DNA of 64,000 nucleotides. Source: Bacteroidales bacterium (GTDB taxonomy: Bacteria > Bacteroidota > Bacteroidia > Bacteroidales > CG2-30-32-10). Location: positions 58,127 through 122,126 of the forward strand of contig DAOQAK010000002.1 of the NCBI GenBank assembly GCA_035353855.1, given 5' to 3'. Shown here one piece after another: positions 45,721-55,175 of the stretch (position 1 is the first letter of the stretch; each line of letters opens with the position of its first letter). Below the pieces are notes generated by a model. That model was not told where the DNA came from, searched no databases, and saw only the letters and a program-made list of their open reading frames with translations. The translations under genes and the position numbers were made by a program.

Positions 45721-46333
45721 TAATATTGTGATAATTGATTATGGAATGGGTAATTTATATTCGGTGCAATATAAATTGAAAAAACTTTTTCCTGATGTTA
45801 TCGTAAGCTCATCAGCGGAAGAAATTCGTAATGCTTCAAAAATAATATTACCCGGAGTTGGTCATTTTGCTGTTGGCATGAAAAATATTATTGAAAAGAA
45901 ATTAAAAGATGTTTTGGATTATAAAGCACTCGAAGAAAAAATTCCGGTTCTTGGAATATGCCTTGGCATGCAGCTTATAACGAATTATAGTGAAGAAGGA
46001 AACGTCGAGGGTTTAGGTTGGATTCCCGGAAAAACCATTCGATTTGAAAAAGAAAAATTAAGCGGATTAAAAATTCCACATATGGGATGGAATAATATTA
46101 CAATTGATAAAAATGACTCTATTTTAAATGGCTTAACGAATGACGATATGTTTTATTTTGTTCATTCCTATCGTGTAATATGCGAAAATAATGAGGATTC
46201 ATTATGTTCAACAGAATATGGAGTTAAATTTTCTTCCGGAATTTCGAAAGGAAATATTTACGGATTTCAGTTTCATCCTGAAAAAAGTCACGACAGCGGA
46301 TTAAAAATTTTAAAAAATTTTATAAGCATTTAA
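45710..46333 (+). CDS. hisH: HisH-like glutamine amidotransferase, likely partner of WbpG-type enzyme
   Basis: This 207-residue class I glutaminase has ILPGVGHFAVGMKNI and ILGICLGMQLI with the nucleophile C84, and FQFHPEKSHDSG supplies His and Glu. It would release ammonia from glutamine and pass it to the adjacent HisF-like protein. No other histidine genes are in the window and the neighbour lacks a key histidine-pathway residue, so supply of ammonia for acetamidino-sugar formation is more likely than histidine synthesis. The next gene follows after one base. Confidence 0.88.
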   Translation: MSNSNIVIIDYGMGNLYSVQYKLKKLFPDVIVSSSAEEIRNASKIILPGVGHFAVGMKNIIEKKLKDVLDYKALEEKIPVLGICLGMQLITNYSEEGNVEGLGWIPGKTIRFEKEKLSGLKIPHMGWNNITIDKNDSILNGLTNDDMFYFVHSYRVICENNEDSLCSTEYGVKFSSGISKGNIYGFQFHPEKSHDSGLKILKNFISI

Positions 46334-46334
46334 T

Positions 46335-47096
46335 ATGTTTCGTCCCAGAGTAATTCCTTGTCTTTTACTGAGAAATAACGGGTTGGTAAAATCCGTTAAA
46401 TTCAAAGATTACACCTATGTTGGCGACCCGTTAAATGCTGTGAAAATATTTAATGAGAAAAAAGCTGATGAACTGGTATTTCTTGATATTACTGCAACCA
46501 AAGAGAAGCGTTGCATTAATTTAAATCTTGTAAAAAATATTGGTGAAGAATGTAATATGCCTTTCGCTGTTGGTGGCGGTATTTCCAGTGTTGAGCAAAT
46601 CCGTGAGCTTTTAAAAGCAGGAGCTGAAAAAGTTTGCATTAACAGCTATGCATATCATGATTTGAATTTTATTAAAAAAGCTTCTGATGAATTTGGCAGT
46701 TCAACAATTGTTGTTTCTATTGATGTAAAGAAAAATATTTTTGGTAAGCAACAGGTTTATATAAATGCCGGAACTAAATCAACTGGCGCCAATCCTGTAG
46801 ATTATGCCCAACAGGTAGCTGAAAAAGGTGCAGGCGAAATCATTATTAATTCTGTTGATTGCGATGGGGCAATGACAGGATATGATACTGCACTGATAAA
46901 AAAAGTTGCCGACGCTGTTGATGTACCTGTTGTTGCATTAGGTGGTGCCGGTTCACTTAATGATTTGAAAAAAGCAGTTACAGAAGGAAATGCTTCGGCA
47001 GTGGCAGCCGGAAGTTTATTTGTATTTCATGGAAGCAGGAGGGCTGTGCTGATTAATTTTCCTACACAGAAAGAACTTGTAACGTTATTTGAGTAA
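46335..47096 (+). CDS. hisF: HisF-like ammonia-channelling protein lacking catalytic Asp11
   Basis: This 253-residue TIM-barrel protein is homologous to the cyclase subunit of imidazole-glycerol-phosphate synthase. True HisF begins IPCLDVKDGRVVKGV, with Asp11 acting as catalytic acid; here the segment is IPCLLLRNNGLVKSVKFKDY with Leu at 11, while SIDVKKN keeps the second aspartate. YVGDPLNAVKIF is typical of the HisF2 proteins that partner WbpG. The protein therefore probably only channels ammonia from HisH to the amidotransferase at 37584. It converges with wecE four bases away. Confidence 0.87.
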   Translation: MFRPRVIPCLLLRNNGLVKSVKFKDYTYVGDPLNAVKIFNEKKADELVFLDITATKEKRCINLNLVKNIGEECNMPFAVGGGISSVEQIRELLKAGAEKVCINSYAYHDLNFIKKASDEFGSSTIVVSIDVKKNIFGKQQVYINAGTKSTGANPVDYAQQVAEKGAGEIIINSVDCDGAMTGYDTALIKKVADAVDVPVVALGGAGSLNDLKKAVTEGNASAVAAGSLFVFHGSRRAVLINFPTQKELVTLFE

Positions 47097-47100
47097 TAAT

Positions 47101-48237
47101 CTAATTTTTAGTTTCGTAAAATCGTTTAATCACTTTTCCTATTTCTTTGATTTCTTTTCTATTTAAATCATAAAACATAGGTAACCTTAGCAGTTTGGAA
47201 CTTTCCAGTGTGGTAAATAAATCATCGCCGTTAAATATACCAAATGCTTGTCCTGCTTTTGAACTATGTAATGGCAAATAATGAAAAGCTGGATAAACAG
47301 TGTTTTTATTTAAAAAGTCAATTAGATTATTTCTTTCTGTTTCGTCTTTGCATTTCATATAAAAAATATGTCCGTTATGTTTGCAGTAATCAGGAATTAC
47401 CGGCAGCCCAATCCTTCCTAAAGATTCCAAATATTCAAGTTCTTCTTTATATAATTCAAAAAGTTTTACTCTTTTTTTATTTACTTTTTCATAAGCTTGT
47501 AATTGAGCATAAAGAAATGCAGCGTTTATTTCTGAAAGCAAATACGATGACCCTTTATCAAGCCATGAATATTTTAATGTTTCACCTCTTTTGAATTTGC
47601 TCCTGTCGGTTCCTTTTTCCCTTATTATTTCTGCCCTTTCCGCAAATATTGAATTATTAATAATAATTGCTCCGCCTTCACCACAATGGATGTTTTTAGT
47701 TTCATGAAAGCTGATGCAGCCGATATCTCCAATAGTTCCAAGGTATTTATCGTTGTATTTTGCCCCAAAGGCATGAGCAGCATCTTCAACTAAGAATAAA
47801 TTATTTTTATCAGTAATTGCTTTTATTTTTCCCAAGTTACATGCAATTCCGGCATAATGAACCACAACAATTGCTTTCGTTTTTTCGGTAATTGCCTGTT
47901 CAATCAAATTCTCGTCGATATTCATTGTTTTCGGATTAATATCAACAAAAACAATTTTTGCTCCTCTTAGCACGAATGCATTTGCTGACGAAGGAAAAGT
48001 GAATGACGGCATTATTACTTCATCACCTTCTTTAATATTACAGAGTATTGCAGCCATTTCAAGCGCGGCAGTACCGGAAGGTGTGAGAAAAACTTTAGAA
48101 CAGCTCAAATCTTTTTCAATCAGTTCCTGACATTTTTTATTGAAACTACCGTCTCCCGAAAATTTTTTTAAAGCAAGAGCTTTTCTAATGTATCGGTTCT
48201 CTTTGCCTGTTGTATAAGGTATATTGAATGGGATCAT
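47101..48237 (-). CDS. wecE: dTDP-4-amino-4,6-dideoxygalactose transaminase
   Basis: This 378-residue DegT-family PLP enzyme is close to WecE/RffA over its whole length: MIPFNIPYTTGKE, SGDGSFNKKCQ, VFLTPSGTAALEMAA, EVIMPSFTFPSSANAFVLRG, CISFHETKNIHCGEGGA with lysine K181, IIREKGTDRSKF, and FHYLPLHSSKAG. WecE aminates C4 of dTDP-4-keto-6-deoxyglucose to give dTDP-Fuc4N-type sugar. Together with FdtA/FdtB, two different amino sugars could branch from one dTDP-keto intermediate. A -7-like box lies upstream at 48256-48263. Confidence 0.93.
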   Translation of the reverse strand: MIPFNIPYTTGKENRYIRKALALKKFSGDGSFNKKCQELIEKDLSCSKVFLTPSGTAALEMAAILCNIKEGDEVIMPSFTFPSSANAFVLRGAKIVFVDINPKTMNIDENLIEQAITEKTKAIVVVHYAGIACNLGKIKAITDKNNLFLVEDAAHAFGAKYNDKYLGTIGDIGCISFHETKNIHCGEGGAIIINNSIFAERAEIIREKGTDRSKFKRGETLKYSWLDKGSSYLLSEINAAFLYAQLQAYEKVNKKRVKLFELYKEELEYLESLGRIGLPVIPDYCKHNGHIFYMKCKDETERNNLIDFLNKNTVYPAFHYLPLHSSKAGQAFGIFNGDDLFTTLESSKLLRLPMFYDLNRKEIKEIGKVIKRFYETKN

Positions 48238-48255
48238 CAGAATTTAGTATCAATA

Positions 48256-48263
48256 CAAAGATA
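48256..48263 (-). promoter_or_regulatory. Possible -7 element for wecE
   Basis: TATCTTTG on the minus strand is an exact TAnnTTTG match, about 18 bases before the wecE start codon. A -33 box is not clear. Confidence 0.35.
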
Positions 48264-48367
48264 AAGATATAATTAAATATTGTGAACCGATTGTTTAAAA
48301 ATTCATTTCTTAAACAGAAAATACTTGAACCGTTTTTTGTTATTTTGCCAATGAAATAAAAAATATT

Positions 48368-49654
48368 ATGAGAGTATTATTATTAGGTTCAGGCGGGAGA
48401 GAACATACTTTTGCGTGGAAAATGGCACAAAGTCCTTTGCTTGATGAATTATGGATTGCACCGGGAAATGCCGGTACTGCTGATTATGGAGAAAATGTAA
48501 ACATTAACCCTAACGATTTTAATGAAATAAAAAACTTTGTGCTGGCGCATGAAGTGGATATGATTGTTGTAGGACCGGAAGAACCTTTAGTTAACGGAAT
48601 TGTTGATTTTTTTAATAATGATACAGAATTAAAAAATATTCCGGTTATAGGTCCCTGCAAACAAGCTGCGGCACTTGAAGGAAGTAAGGATTTTGCTAAA
48701 GCCTTTATGAAAAAGTATAATATTCCGACTGCTGCATATCAGTCGTTCTCTGCTAATGAAATAAAAGATGCAAAAAGTTTTCTGAAAAGCATGAACCCTC
48801 CGTATGTTTTGAAAGCTGATGGATTAGCAGCCGGAAAAGGTGTTATAATATGTGAAGATATTCTGAAAGCAGAAACAGAATTAACGGAAATGCTTCAGAA
48901 CAGGAAGTTTGGTAATGCCAGTAATAAAGTGGTGATTGAACAGTTTTTGAAAGGAATTGAACTTTCATCTTTTATAATTTCCGATGGAAAATCATATTTT
49001 ATTCTTCCTGAAGCTAAGGACTATAAAAGGATTGGCGAAGGTGATACCGGTTTAAATACCGGTGGAATGGGCGCTATATCGCCGGTTCCATTTGCTGATG
49101 ATGCTTTTTTGCTAAAAGTAAAAGACAGAATTATTGAGCCAACAATGAACGGATTAAAACAGGAAGGGATTGAATTTGTAGGTTTTATTTTTGTGGGTTT
49201 GATAAATGTAAACGGCGAACCTTACGTAATTGAATATAACGTAAGGATGGGCGATCCGGAAACAGAAGTCGTTTTACCCCGCATTAAAACAGATATACTT
49301 GAAATATTTAAAGCTGTTGCAGAAAAAAAATTGAATGAACAGGATATGGAAATCAATCCTGATTATGCCGTTACTGTGATGCTTGTTTCACATGGTTATC
49401 CTGGCAATTACGCTAAAGGAAAATTAGTTACAGGATGCGAAGATATTAAAAACAGTTTGGTGTTTCATGCCGGAACCACATTTAAAGATGAAGACGTAGT
49501 AACAAACGGAGGGCGCGTTATTGCTGTTACTTCATTGCATAAAGAAATGAAATCGGCATTAAATATTTCATTTCAAAATGCTGACAAAATAAATTTTGAA
49601 GGAAAATATTTTAGAAAAGATATTGGCGCCGACCTGATGAAGTTTTTAAAATAA
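48368..49654 (+). CDS. purD: Phosphoribosylamine-glycine ligase
   Basis: This 428-residue ATP-grasp enzyme of purine synthesis has LLLGSGGREHTFAWKMAQSP at the N-terminus, LWIAPGNAGT, VVGPEEPLVNGIVDFF, VLKADGLAAGKGVIIC, NTGGMGAISPVPF and YNVRMGDPETEVVLPR. It joins glycine to phosphoribosylamine in the cytoplasm. Length and motifs are standard. It heads a plus-strand run purD, DUF6427, purQ, GT4, rnhB with small gaps. Confidence 0.96.
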   Translation: MRVLLLGSGGREHTFAWKMAQSPLLDELWIAPGNAGTADYGENVNINPNDFNEIKNFVLAHEVDMIVVGPEEPLVNGIVDFFNNDTELKNIPVIGPCKQAAALEGSKDFAKAFMKKYNIPTAAYQSFSANEIKDAKSFLKSMNPPYVLKADGLAAGKGVIICEDILKAETELTEMLQNRKFGNASNKVVIEQFLKGIELSSFIISDGKSYFILPEAKDYKRIGEGDTGLNTGGMGAISPVPFADDAFLLKVKDRIIEPTMNGLKQEGIEFVGFIFVGLINVNGEPYVIEYNVRMGDPETEVVLPRIKTDILEIFKAVAEKKLNEQDMEINPDYAVTVMLVSHGYPGNYAKGKLVTGCEDIKNSLVFHAGTTFKDEDVVTNGGRVIAVTSLHKEMKSALNISFQNADKINFEGKYFRKDIGADLMKFLK

Positions 49655-49657
49655 ATT

Positions 49658-50653
49658 ATGTTAACAAGAATCTTTGGTTCAAACAGCATTTTTTCATTAG
49701 GTGTATTGATATTACTTACCGTTGTATTATGGAGTAAAATGTTTTGTACCGAAAATGCTTTTATTGGATATATACCGGCTTCCCCGTTTTATAATGTTTT
49801 GGTAACTTATCTTGGTGATTTTGTAATTATAAATTCATTTATAGCCATAGTCCTTGTTTTGTTGCAGGCATTATTGATAAATAATCTTTTATCAGGGAAC
49901 GATCTGATGCCCGGTAAAACCTACATGGGGGCTTTTATCTTCATATTGTTTACTGCTTCATTCAGCGATATTGTTGTGCTTCATCCAATCATATTTTCGG
50001 GATTCATTATGACGATAGTACTGAATAACCTGTTCAAACTTTATGAGAAAAATGAAGGATATGCCTTGGTTTTCAATACTTCTATGCTGGTGTCTTTTGC
50101 TTCCATGTTTTATTTTCCTGCTATAGTTTTTATCTTTTTTATTTGGGCGTGTTTTATTGTATATAGGATTTTAGCATGGAGAGAATGGTTTATAAGCCTG
50201 ATAGGTTTTGGGTTGCCCTATTTATTTCTTGGAACATATTATTTCTGGAACGACAAACTTCCATTGAAAATAAATGAGTACGCGCATGCAATTCAGGTTA
50301 TAAATTTTTATGATTTTAAACCTACATTCAATACTTATATTTTTATAAGCTTAATTGGGTTTATCTTATTAATGGCAGTTTTTTTCATGATTAAATTAAT
50401 CAGCGAAAAAGCGATACGCATCAGGAAACTTCTTTCTCTTATAATTTGGTTGTTTGTAATTTCATATTTGTCAATGGTTATAAGTCCGCTATATGGTATC
50501 ATTGGTTTTGTTATGTTGCTGGTGCCGGCATCTGTAATAGTAGCATTGTATATTTCAAATATGCGCAAATCAATACGAAACGAAATAATATTGATTTTAA
50601 TTACGATAATAGTGGCATTTAGCCGTTTAGATATATTCGAATTAATAAAATAA
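49658..50653 (+). CDS. DUF6427 membrane protein
   Basis: This 331-residue protein has about ten predicted hydrophobic segments, beginning MLTRIFGSNSIFSLGVLILL. GNDLMPGKTYMGAFIFILF, VLHPIIFSGFIM, and FIFFIWACFIVYRILAWREW are recognisable DUF6427 features. In Bacteroidota this family commonly sits near purD and other core genes; its function is not known. It starts three bases after the purD stop. Confidence 0.82.
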   Translation: MLTRIFGSNSIFSLGVLILLTVVLWSKMFCTENAFIGYIPASPFYNVLVTYLGDFVIINSFIAIVLVLLQALLINNLLSGNDLMPGKTYMGAFIFILFTASFSDIVVLHPIIFSGFIMTIVLNNLFKLYEKNEGYALVFNTSMLVSFASMFYFPAIVFIFFIWACFIVYRILAWREWFISLIGFGLPYLFLGTYYFWNDKLPLKINEYAHAIQVINFYDFKPTFNTYIFISLIGFILLMAVFFMIKLISEKAIRIRKLLSLIIWLFVISYLSMVISPLYGIIGFVMLLVPASVIVALYISNMRKSIRNEIILILITIIVAFSRLDIFELIK

Positions 50654-50686
50654 ATTTAGTAATTTTACAAAAGAAAAATTTGAACT

Positions 50687-51382
50687 ATGAAATTTGGTGT
50701 TGTTATTTTCCCGGGCTCTAATTGTGACCATGATATTATTTATGTATTGAAAAATATCATGAAACAGGAAGTTGTTAAACTATGGCATAAAGATAAAGAT
50801 TTGCAAAAGTGCGAATTTATTGTTCTTCCGGGAGGTTTTTCATATGGCGATTATTTAAGGTCAGGAGCAATTGCAAGGTTTTCTCCCATTATGGAAAACG
50901 TGATTCAACATGCAAATAACGGTGGTTACCTGATGGGAATCTGCAACGGGTTCCAGATTTTATGCGAAGCTGGATTATTGCCCGGAACATTGCAGCATAA
51001 CAATAATCAGAAATTTATTTGTAAAAATATTTTTATCAAACCTCAGACAAAAAATACAATTCTTACATCTGAACTTAATCCTGAAGAAGCCCTGAAAATA
51101 CCTATTGCTCACGGCGAAGGAAGATATTATATTGATGAAAAAGAATTGAAGAAATTAAATGACAACGACCAAATCCTTTTCCGTTATTGCGATGAAAAAG
51201 GAAAAATAACTCCAGAAGCCAATCCCAATGGTTCACTTGAAAACATTGCAGGAATATGCAATTTAAAAAGAAATGTTTTTGGTATGATGCCACATCCTGA
51301 AAGAGCTGCTGACATTGAGCTACAAAACACAGATGGAAGAAAAGTATTTGAATCGGTACTGAAAAATTTTGTGACGGTTTAA
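50687..51382 (+). CDS. purQ: Phosphoribosylformylglycinamidine synthase, glutaminase subunit
   Basis: This 231-residue class I glutamine amidotransferase has FGVVIFPGSNCDHDI, FIVLPGGFSYGDYLRSG, LMGICNGFQILCEAG with nucleophile C86, and FGMMPHPERA with the catalytic His and Glu. It supplies ammonia to PurL in the fourth step of purine synthesis; purS and purL are not in the window. The small-subunit form of the pathway is implied, although many Bacteroidota use one long PurL. Confidence 0.95.
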   Translation: MKFGVVIFPGSNCDHDIIYVLKNIMKQEVVKLWHKDKDLQKCEFIVLPGGFSYGDYLRSGAIARFSPIMENVIQHANNGGYLMGICNGFQILCEAGLLPGTLQHNNNQKFICKNIFIKPQTKNTILTSELNPEEALKIPIAHGEGRYYIDEKELKKLNDNDQILFRYCDEKGKITPEANPNGSLENIAGICNLKRNVFGMMPHPERAADIELQNTDGRKVFESVLKNFVTV

Positions 51383-51395
51383 TAATTTTTTTACG

Positions 51396-52478
51396 ATGCC
51401 GAAAATATTATTCGTTGCGGCTCATCGTCCCGGAAGGTCTCCCAGTCAGCGTTTCCGCTTTGAACAATATATTGATTTCTTAAAAGATAATGGCTTTGAT
51501 TCCGATTTCTCATTCCTGGTTTCTTCAGAAGATGATTTGTATTTATATGAAAAAGGGCATTTGCTGAAAAAGTATGAATTCCTTTGTAAATCATACAGTA
51601 TCCGTTCACTTGATCTAAAAAATTTAAAAAATTACGATTGCGTTTTTGTTCAGCGCGAAGCATTAATGTTCCGTTCCATTAAATTTGAGAAAGCTTTTAG
51701 CATGCATTCAAAATTAGTTTTCGATTTCGATGATGCCATATGGCTAATGGATGTTTCGGAAGGAAATAAAAAATGGAAATGGCTCAAGAATCCTGCAAAA
51801 ACTGAGCAAATCATAAAATTATCGCATATGGTTTTTGCCGGTAATAAATATCTTTTTGATTATGCTTCGCTATTCAATAAAAATGTAAAAATTGTTCCGA
51901 CAACTATCGATACCGATTATCATAAGAAGAAGACCCTGAAAAAAAATAATGATAAAATTTGTATTGGATGGACCGGAAGCATTACTACTATCAAGCATTT
52001 CAGGATGGCCGAAAATTTTCTAAAAAAAATAAAAGATAATTTCGGTGATAAGATTTATTTCAAACTGATTGGAAGCGAAACATACGAAAATGAAAAATTA
52101 AAATTAAAAGGAATACGCTGGAATAAAGAAACCGAAATTGATGACCTTTCGGAAATTGATATTGGAATTATGCCTTTACCCAATGACGAGTGGACAAAAG
52201 GGAAATGCGGGTTCAAAGGGTTGCAATATATGGCTTTGGAAATTCCCACGGTGATGTCTGCAATAGGAGTGAATAATGAAATAATTCAGGATGGTGAAAA
52301 CGGGTTTCTTGCAAATACTGAAGAAGAATGGATTGAAAAAATTTCACAGTTAATTGAATCGAAAGAATTGCGTGAAAAACTTGGTGCTGGTGGAAGACAA
52401 ACTGTTATTGAAAAATATTCTGTTGAATCGCAAAAAAATTATTACCTTGCATACTTCAAGGAACTAATTCAATTGTAA
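51396..52478 (+). CDS. GT4 glycosyltransferase
   Basis: This 360-residue GT-B enzyme has [30 protein letters not shown], and [13 protein letters not shown]. The C-terminal half has [39 protein letters not shown], and [19 protein letters not shown]. The subgroup is common in Bacteroidota and often sits outside major sugar loci. Here it lies between purQ and rnhB, two bases before the latter, so it probably shares their transcript. Acceptor unknown. Confidence 0.85.
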   Translation: MPKILFVAAHRPGRSPSQRFRFEQYIDFLKDNGFDSDFSFLVSSEDDLYLYEKGHLLKKYEFLCKSYSIRSLDLKNLKNYDCVFVQREALMFRSIKFEKAFSMHSKLVFDFDDAIWLMDVSEGNKKWKWLKNPAKTEQIIKLSHMVFAGNKYLFDYASLFNKNVKIVPTTIDTDYHKKKTLKKNNDKICIGWTGSITTIKHFRMAENFLKKIKDNFGDKIYFKLIGSETYENEKLKLKGIRWNKETEIDDLSEIDIGIMPLPNDEWTKGKCGFKGLQYMALEIPTVMSAIGVNNEIIQDGENGFLANTEEEWIEKISQLIESKELREKLGAGGRQTVIEKYSVESQKNYYLAYFKELIQL

Positions 52479-52479
52479 T

Positions 52480-53076
52480 ATGTTATTAGCTTCATATACC
52501 AATGATTTGATAGAAGCAGGTTGCGATGAAGCAGGTCGTGGGTGCCTTGCAGGTCCTGTATTTGCTGCTGCTGTGATTTTACCTGCAACATATAAAAATA
52601 AATTACTTAACGATTCAAAAAAAATTTCTCCCGATAATCGCGAGAAGTTAAGAAAAGATATTCAGAAAAAGGCTATTGCATGGGCTGTTGCTGAAGTTTC
52701 GAATAAAGAAATCGACAGGATAAATATTTTAAATGCCTCAATTGCGGCAATGCACAAGGCAATAAAAAAATTAAAAGTCAAACCACAGTTACTACTTATC
52801 GACGGGAACCGTTTTAAAAAATATGATGATATTCCTCATAAGACCATTGTTGGTGGCGATGGATTGTACATGTCGATTGCAGCAGCTTCAATATTAGCGA
52901 AAACTTATCGCGATGAATATATGATAAAACTGGATAAAGAATGTCCTGCATATCATTGGGGAAAGAATAAAGGGTATCCTACAGAAGCGCATTACGAGGC
53001 AATTCAGAAGGAAGGTATCAGCATACATCATCGCCGTACCTTCAATTTGAATCCGCAAATAAAATTAGAATTTTAA
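52480..53076 (+). CDS. rnhB: Ribonuclease HII
   Basis: This 198-residue protein begins with [20 protein letters not shown], the type-2 RNase H active-site block, followed by [26 protein letters not shown] with a catalytic Asp, and [13 protein letters not shown]. It removes RNA embedded in RNA-DNA hybrids. The end [11 protein letters not shown] is typical. It converges with the dihydropyrimidinase gene seven bases away. Confidence 0.95.
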   Translation: MLLASYTNDLIEAGCDEAGRGCLAGPVFAAAVILPATYKNKLLNDSKKISPDNREKLRKDIQKKAIAWAVAEVSNKEIDRINILNASIAAMHKAIKKLKVKPQLLLIDGNRFKKYDDIPHKTIVGGDGLYMSIAAASILAKTYRDEYMIKLDKECPAYHWGKNKGYPTEAHYEAIQKEGISIHHRRTFNLNPQIKLEF

Positions 53077-53083
53077 ATTCTTA

Positions 53084-54460
53084 TTATTTTCTTGAAATAA
53101 ATTTTCCTTTAAGTCCTGAAATATTTATTTTATTTTTTTCAAGAACTTTTTTTCCTTTAACAAATACATATTCAGGTTTTCCGATAGTTTCAAAGCCTTC
53201 GAAAATATTGCTATCGCAATTTTGATGATGCGTTTTTGATGAAATATTTTCTTTAATTTTTGGATTCCAAACAACAATATCCGCATCGGAACCTTTTGTC
53301 AAATCACCTTTTCGCGGATTAAGCCTGAATATTTTTGCAGGATTGGTACAGCACAACTGAACGTATTGTTGAACAGAAATTTTATTTTTGAGAACGCCAT
53401 AAGTATATAAAAGAGATAATCGGTGTTCAATGCTCCCTGCACCATTAGGCACTTTTGTAAAATTTGAAATACCAACATCTTTTTGTCCCGATAAATTAAA
53501 CGGACAATGATCGGTAGCAATAACACTTACTGAACCTTTTTGAATGCCTTGCCACAAGCGGTTTTGGTCTTCAACATTTCTTAACGGTGGGCTTATAATA
53601 TATTTTAAAGAGTCGGGAAGAGGAAGTTCGTATAACGATTCATCGAGAAATAAATATTGCGGACAGGTTTCGGAAAATACCGGCTGTCCTTCTATCTGGG
53701 CTTTTTCAATTGCATCAAGTGAACCTGCTGCCGATGTGTGAACAATGTATACAGGGCATTTGGTTTGCTTTGCAATTTGAATAACATTCTTTACAGAGTT
53801 GATTTCACATTCCACGGGTCGTGATAAAGCATGATATTTTGGTAATGTTTTATTTTCCCTGATGAATTTTTTTTGTAAGCGGAGAATTTCATCACCTGTC
53901 TCGCAATGTACAGTTACCAAAGCATTCAGCTTAGCTGCAGTTTTCATCACTTCAAGCAATTCTGCTTCTTCAATTCCAACAGTGCCTTTATAAGCTAAAT
54001 AAGTTTTAAATGAAGTAATGCCGTATTTTTTTACAATAATTTCCATCTCCCTTGCTATTTCAGGCTTCCATGATGTTATACCCATATGAAATGAATAATC
54101 AATTAATGACTTTTCGGCAAACCTCATTCGTTCAGTAAGTGCATCAATAAGCGATTCATTTTTAACCGGAGTAACAAAATCAATAAATGATGTGGTGCCT
54201 CCGTAAATTGCTGCAATGCTGCCAGTATAAAAATCGTCGGACGAAGGACCTGCCGGAGTTTGAAGTTCCATGTGAACATGTGCATCAATGCCTCCCGGAA
54301 AAACAAGTTTACCGGAAATGTCAATAATGTTGGTATCTTCAGGAATTGAAGAAATATTTTCTTTTATTTCAGAAATGATTTCTCCGGAAATGAGAATATC
54401 TTCGCTATATTCTTTTTCTGAAGAAATCAATAATCCATTTTTTAACAGAATTGATTTCAT
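53084..54460 (-). CDS. hydA: Dihydropyrimidinase / D-hydantoinase
   Basis: I chose the ATG at 54460 (MKSILLKNGLLISSEKEYSE); the open frame extends to a TTG at 54544 but those 28 residues are not family-like. The enzyme has about 458 residues. Metal ligands are visible: GGIDAHVHME, SFKTYLAYKG with the carboxylated lysine, VTVHCETG, VYIVHTSAAGS and VIATDHCPFN with the catalytic Asp. It opens dihydropyrimidine or hydantoin rings in pyrimidine breakdown. A dihydroorotase role is less likely because the LAYKG form is hydantoinase-like. Confidence 0.88.
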   Translation of the reverse strand: MKSILLKNGLLISSEKEYSEDILISGEIISEIKENISSIPEDTNIIDISGKLVFPGGIDAHVHMELQTPAGPSSDDFYTGSIAAIYGGTTSFIDFVTPVKNESLIDALTERMRFAEKSLIDYSFHMGITSWKPEIAREMEIIVKKYGITSFKTYLAYKGTVGIEEAELLEVMKTAAKLNALVTVHCETGDEILRLQKKFIRENKTLPKYHALSRPVECEINSVKNVIQIAKQTKCPVYIVHTSAAGSLDAIEKAQIEGQPVFSETCPQYLFLDESLYELPLPDSLKYIISPPLRNVEDQNRLWQGIQKGSVSVIATDHCPFNLSGQKDVGISNFTKVPNGAGSIEHRLSLLYTYGVLKNKISVQQYVQLCCTNPAKIFRLNPRKGDLTKGSDADIVVWNPKIKENISSKTHHQNCDSNIFEGFETIGKPEYVFVKGKKVLEKNKINISGLKGKFISRK

Positions 54461-54588
54461 TCTTTTATTTTCATTATCAAAATATTCTTTTAAAATTATA
54501 CCTGCAACCGGTACTGTTTTCGTATTAGTTGCGTAATTTAGCAAAATTAATGATTATTCACTTAAACTAAATTTATTACTAAAGAATT

Positions 54589-55170
54589 ATGCAATTCATA
54601 TTTGCCACGAATAATAAACACAAGCTGCATGAAGTAAGAGAAGCAGTTGGAGAACGATTTAAAATCATCAGTCTTGATGAAGCGGGGATTAAAGAAGATA
54701 TTCCTGAAACAGGCATTACACTTGAAGAAAATGCAAAAATGAAAGCTCAATATATTTTTGATAAGTATCACGAAAATTGTTTTGCTGATGATACCGGCCT
54801 TGAAATCGATGCAATTGACGGGAGACCTGGAGTGTATTCTGCACGTTATGCCGGTGAAGGTTGTAACTTCGAGGATAATATGATAAAAGTTTTAGAAGAG
54901 ATGAAGGGAAGAGAGAACCGTAAAGCCCGTTTCCGTTGTGTTGTTGCGCTGATAATAAATGGTGAGGTGATGAGTTTTGAAGGAAGGGTTGAAGGGAATA
55001 TATTAACCAGAGAGCGCGGAAATAAAGGTTTTGGTTATGATCCTATTTTTATTCCTGAAGGGTATGATATTACTTTTGCAGAAATGTCGTTAGAAGAAAA
55101 AAATAAAATCAGCCATAGAGGTAAAGCTATACACAAGCTTACAGAATACCTGTTATCACAATCTTTCTAA
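54589..55170 (+). CDS. rdgB: XTP/dITP diphosphatase (Ham1-like)
   Basis: This 193-residue protein has FATNNKHKLHEVREAV, ETGITLEENAKMKAQYIFD, CFADDTGLEIDAIDG and PGVYSARYAGEG, then GNKGFGYDPIFIPEG and HRGKAIHKL. These are the full RdgB motif set. It hydrolyses non-canonical purine triphosphates and protects DNA. It is divergent from the dihydropyrimidinase gene and converges with ddl five bases away. Confidence 0.95.
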   Translation: MQFIFATNNKHKLHEVREAVGERFKIISLDEAGIKEDIPETGITLEENAKMKAQYIFDKYHENCFADDTGLEIDAIDGRPGVYSARYAGEGCNFEDNMIKVLEEMKGRENRKARFRCVVALIINGEVMSFEGRVEGNILTRERGNKGFGYDPIFIPEGYDITFAEMSLEEKNKISHRGKAIHKLTEYLLSQSF

Positions 55171-55175
55171 GAAAA

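Noticed and set aside
45710..47096. Histidine biosynthesis genes
   Set aside because: No other his genes nearby, the HisF-like protein has Leu in place of catalytic Asp11, and a WbpG-type partner exists in the locus.
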